Of a stretch of DNA of 5,621 nucleotides, positions 5,262 to 5,621 are shown piece after piece. A program made the position numbers and the translations under genes. Below the pieces are notes generated by a model. It had not been told where the DNA came from. It searched no databases and saw only the letters and a program-made list of their open reading frames with translations. Each line of letters starts with the position of its first letter. Positions within the stretch are counted from its first letter, which is position 1. The DNA comes from DASXUX01 sp036504595. GTDB taxonomy: Bacteria; Planctomycetota; SZUA-567; H5-PLA8. The stretch covers positions 1 through 5,621 of the forward strand of contig DASXUX010000079.1 of NCBI GenBank assembly GCA_036504595.1, written 5' to 3'.

Positions 5262-5313
5262 CGGCCTATTTTGAAGTGGCCATACCCGGCCTAATTTGAA
5301 GTGGCCAGTGACA
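5262..5313 (+). repeat. Subterminal repeats and right tip of IS21-B
   Basis: Two 21-bp units differ at a single base: 5262-5282 begins CGGCCTATTTTGAAGTGGCC, and 5287-5307 begins CGGCCTAATTTGAAGTGGCC. They are spaced by exactly 25 bp, the same period as in IS21-A although the sequence is unrelated. The tip GTGACA ends at 5313, again with TGACA as in IS21-A. These are the expected IstA-binding right-end repeats. Confidence 0.82.
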
Positions 5314-5333
5314 TTTTGCAGATGGGCGAGATG

Positions 5334-5372
5334 GGACGCTTACGAAATAGTAGTCCTTTGTGGTAAGCGTCC
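5334..5372. repeat. Facing IS66-like tips around a 19-bp spacer
   Basis: GGACGCTTAC (5334-5343) is the exact reverse complement of GTAAGCGTCC (5363-5372). The 19 bases between them are 5344-5362. GTAAGC is a common start of IS66-family terminal repeats. The right-hand copy is positioned as the end of the IS66 element that follows. The left-hand copy may be the tip of a second IS66-type element cut off by IS21-B, leaving only about 30 bp (5314-5343). A simple hairpin is an alternative reading. Confidence 0.6.
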
Positions 5373-5621
5373 GAGAACACCCAGGGTGATTTAGCCGTGG
5401 GAGAGGAACGGCGGTTGCGCTGGGGAGGGGGTCGGCGGCTTCCAGAGGTGCGGGAGCAGTTCGTCGATGCGGTTGGCGGAATGGGTGGCGACGCGGACAA
5501 GCACGTCGCGGAGGTACTCCCAAGGGTTGACGCCGTGGCGCTCGCAGGTGCGGATCAGCGAGTACAAAACCGCCGCGCGGCGTCCGCCGTTATCGTTGCC
5601 GACGAAGAGAAAGTTTTTTCG
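5363..5621 (-). mobile_element. 3' end of an IS66-family element
   Basis: This is the terminal portion of an IS66-family insertion sequence, read leftward from the window edge. It holds the transposase C-terminus and 28 noncoding bases between the stop codon and the tip GTAAGCGTCC at 5363. The remainder, including any small accessory genes (TnpA- and TnpB-like), lies outside the window. Confidence 0.82.
5391..5621 (-). CDS. tnpC: IS66-family transposase, C-terminal 76 residues
   Basis: The minus-strand frame is open from the window edge to TAA at 5393-5391. It reads RKNFLFVGNDNGGRRAAVLY, then a stretch containing SLIRTCERHGVNPWEYLRDV and later ANRIDELLPHLW. This is the highly recognisable end of the IS66 DDE transposase: RKNFLFxGxDxGGxRAAxLYSLIxTC, the N-P-x-x-YLRDVL segment and the RIDELLP motif. 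The last 16 residues are proline-rich (KPPTPSPAQPPFLSHG), also common in this family. The catalytic residues are mostly upstream and out of view, so activity cannot be judged. It is convergent with istB of IS21-B. Confidence 0.93.
   Translation of the reverse strand, partial: RKNFLFVGNDNGGRRAAVLYSLIRTCERHGVNPWEYLRDVLVRVATHSANRIDELLPHLWKPPTPSPAQPPFLSHG

Larger units (their letters stand above)
246..5313 (+). mobile_element. Second IS21-family element (IS21-B), 5'-truncated and interrupted
   Basis: IS21-B comprises the istA 3' fragment (247-564), a long intergenic region, istB split in two (862-1359 and 4878-5198) and right-end repeats closing with GTGACA at 5308-5313. Its left part is separated from this segment by IS21-A, and its istB is interrupted by the recombinase-trio element at about 1357-4877. 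With that insertion removed, about 1.55 kb of IS21-B is present. istA and istB are both broken, so the copy should not be able to move on its own. Confidence 0.8.

Overview
The window is a nest of mobile elements, with no housekeeping genes. GC-rich coding sequence and the mix of IS21, IS66 and recombinase-trio elements suggest the accessory genome (plasmid or genomic island) of a proteobacterium, perhaps a Burkholderiales or rhizobial lineage. That assignment is inference; no gene here is taxonomically decisive.

Layout, left to right. Positions 1-245 are the 3' end of one IS21-family element (here IS21-A): the istB C-terminus, then 25-bp-period terminal repeats ending in TGACA. This element abuts, and has probably inserted into, the istA gene of a second IS21-family element (IS21-B), which runs from 246 to about 5313. 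IS21-B shows an istA 3' fragment, an intrinsic-terminator-like hairpin, an unusually long and hairpin-rich istA-istB gap, and istB. istB is split at its Walker B motif by a foreign element of about 3.5 kb (about 1357-4877). IS21-B ends in its own 25-bp-period repeats and TGACA. Beyond it lie two IS66-like tips facing each other, and the C-terminus of an IS66-family transposase reading leftward from the window edge.

The centrepiece is the element inside istB. It holds only three tyrosine recombinase genes, all on the minus strand and joined by two ATGA start/stop overlaps. It is bounded by 33-bp inverted repeats with a single mismatch. This fits the described RIT (recombinase in trio) class. 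All three proteins keep the full R-K-H-R-H-Y catalytic set, so the recombination module looks intact. No cargo gene is present.

The least explained parts are the RIT ends. Both share a three-motif architecture (A, B and inverted C) whose B-C spacing differs by 22 bp, close to two helical turns. The right end alone carries an extra 24-bp perfect palindrome built from the same motif. This palindrome may be an attachment core, a carried-over coupling segment or a binding site. The structured istA-istB gap is a second region worth attention.
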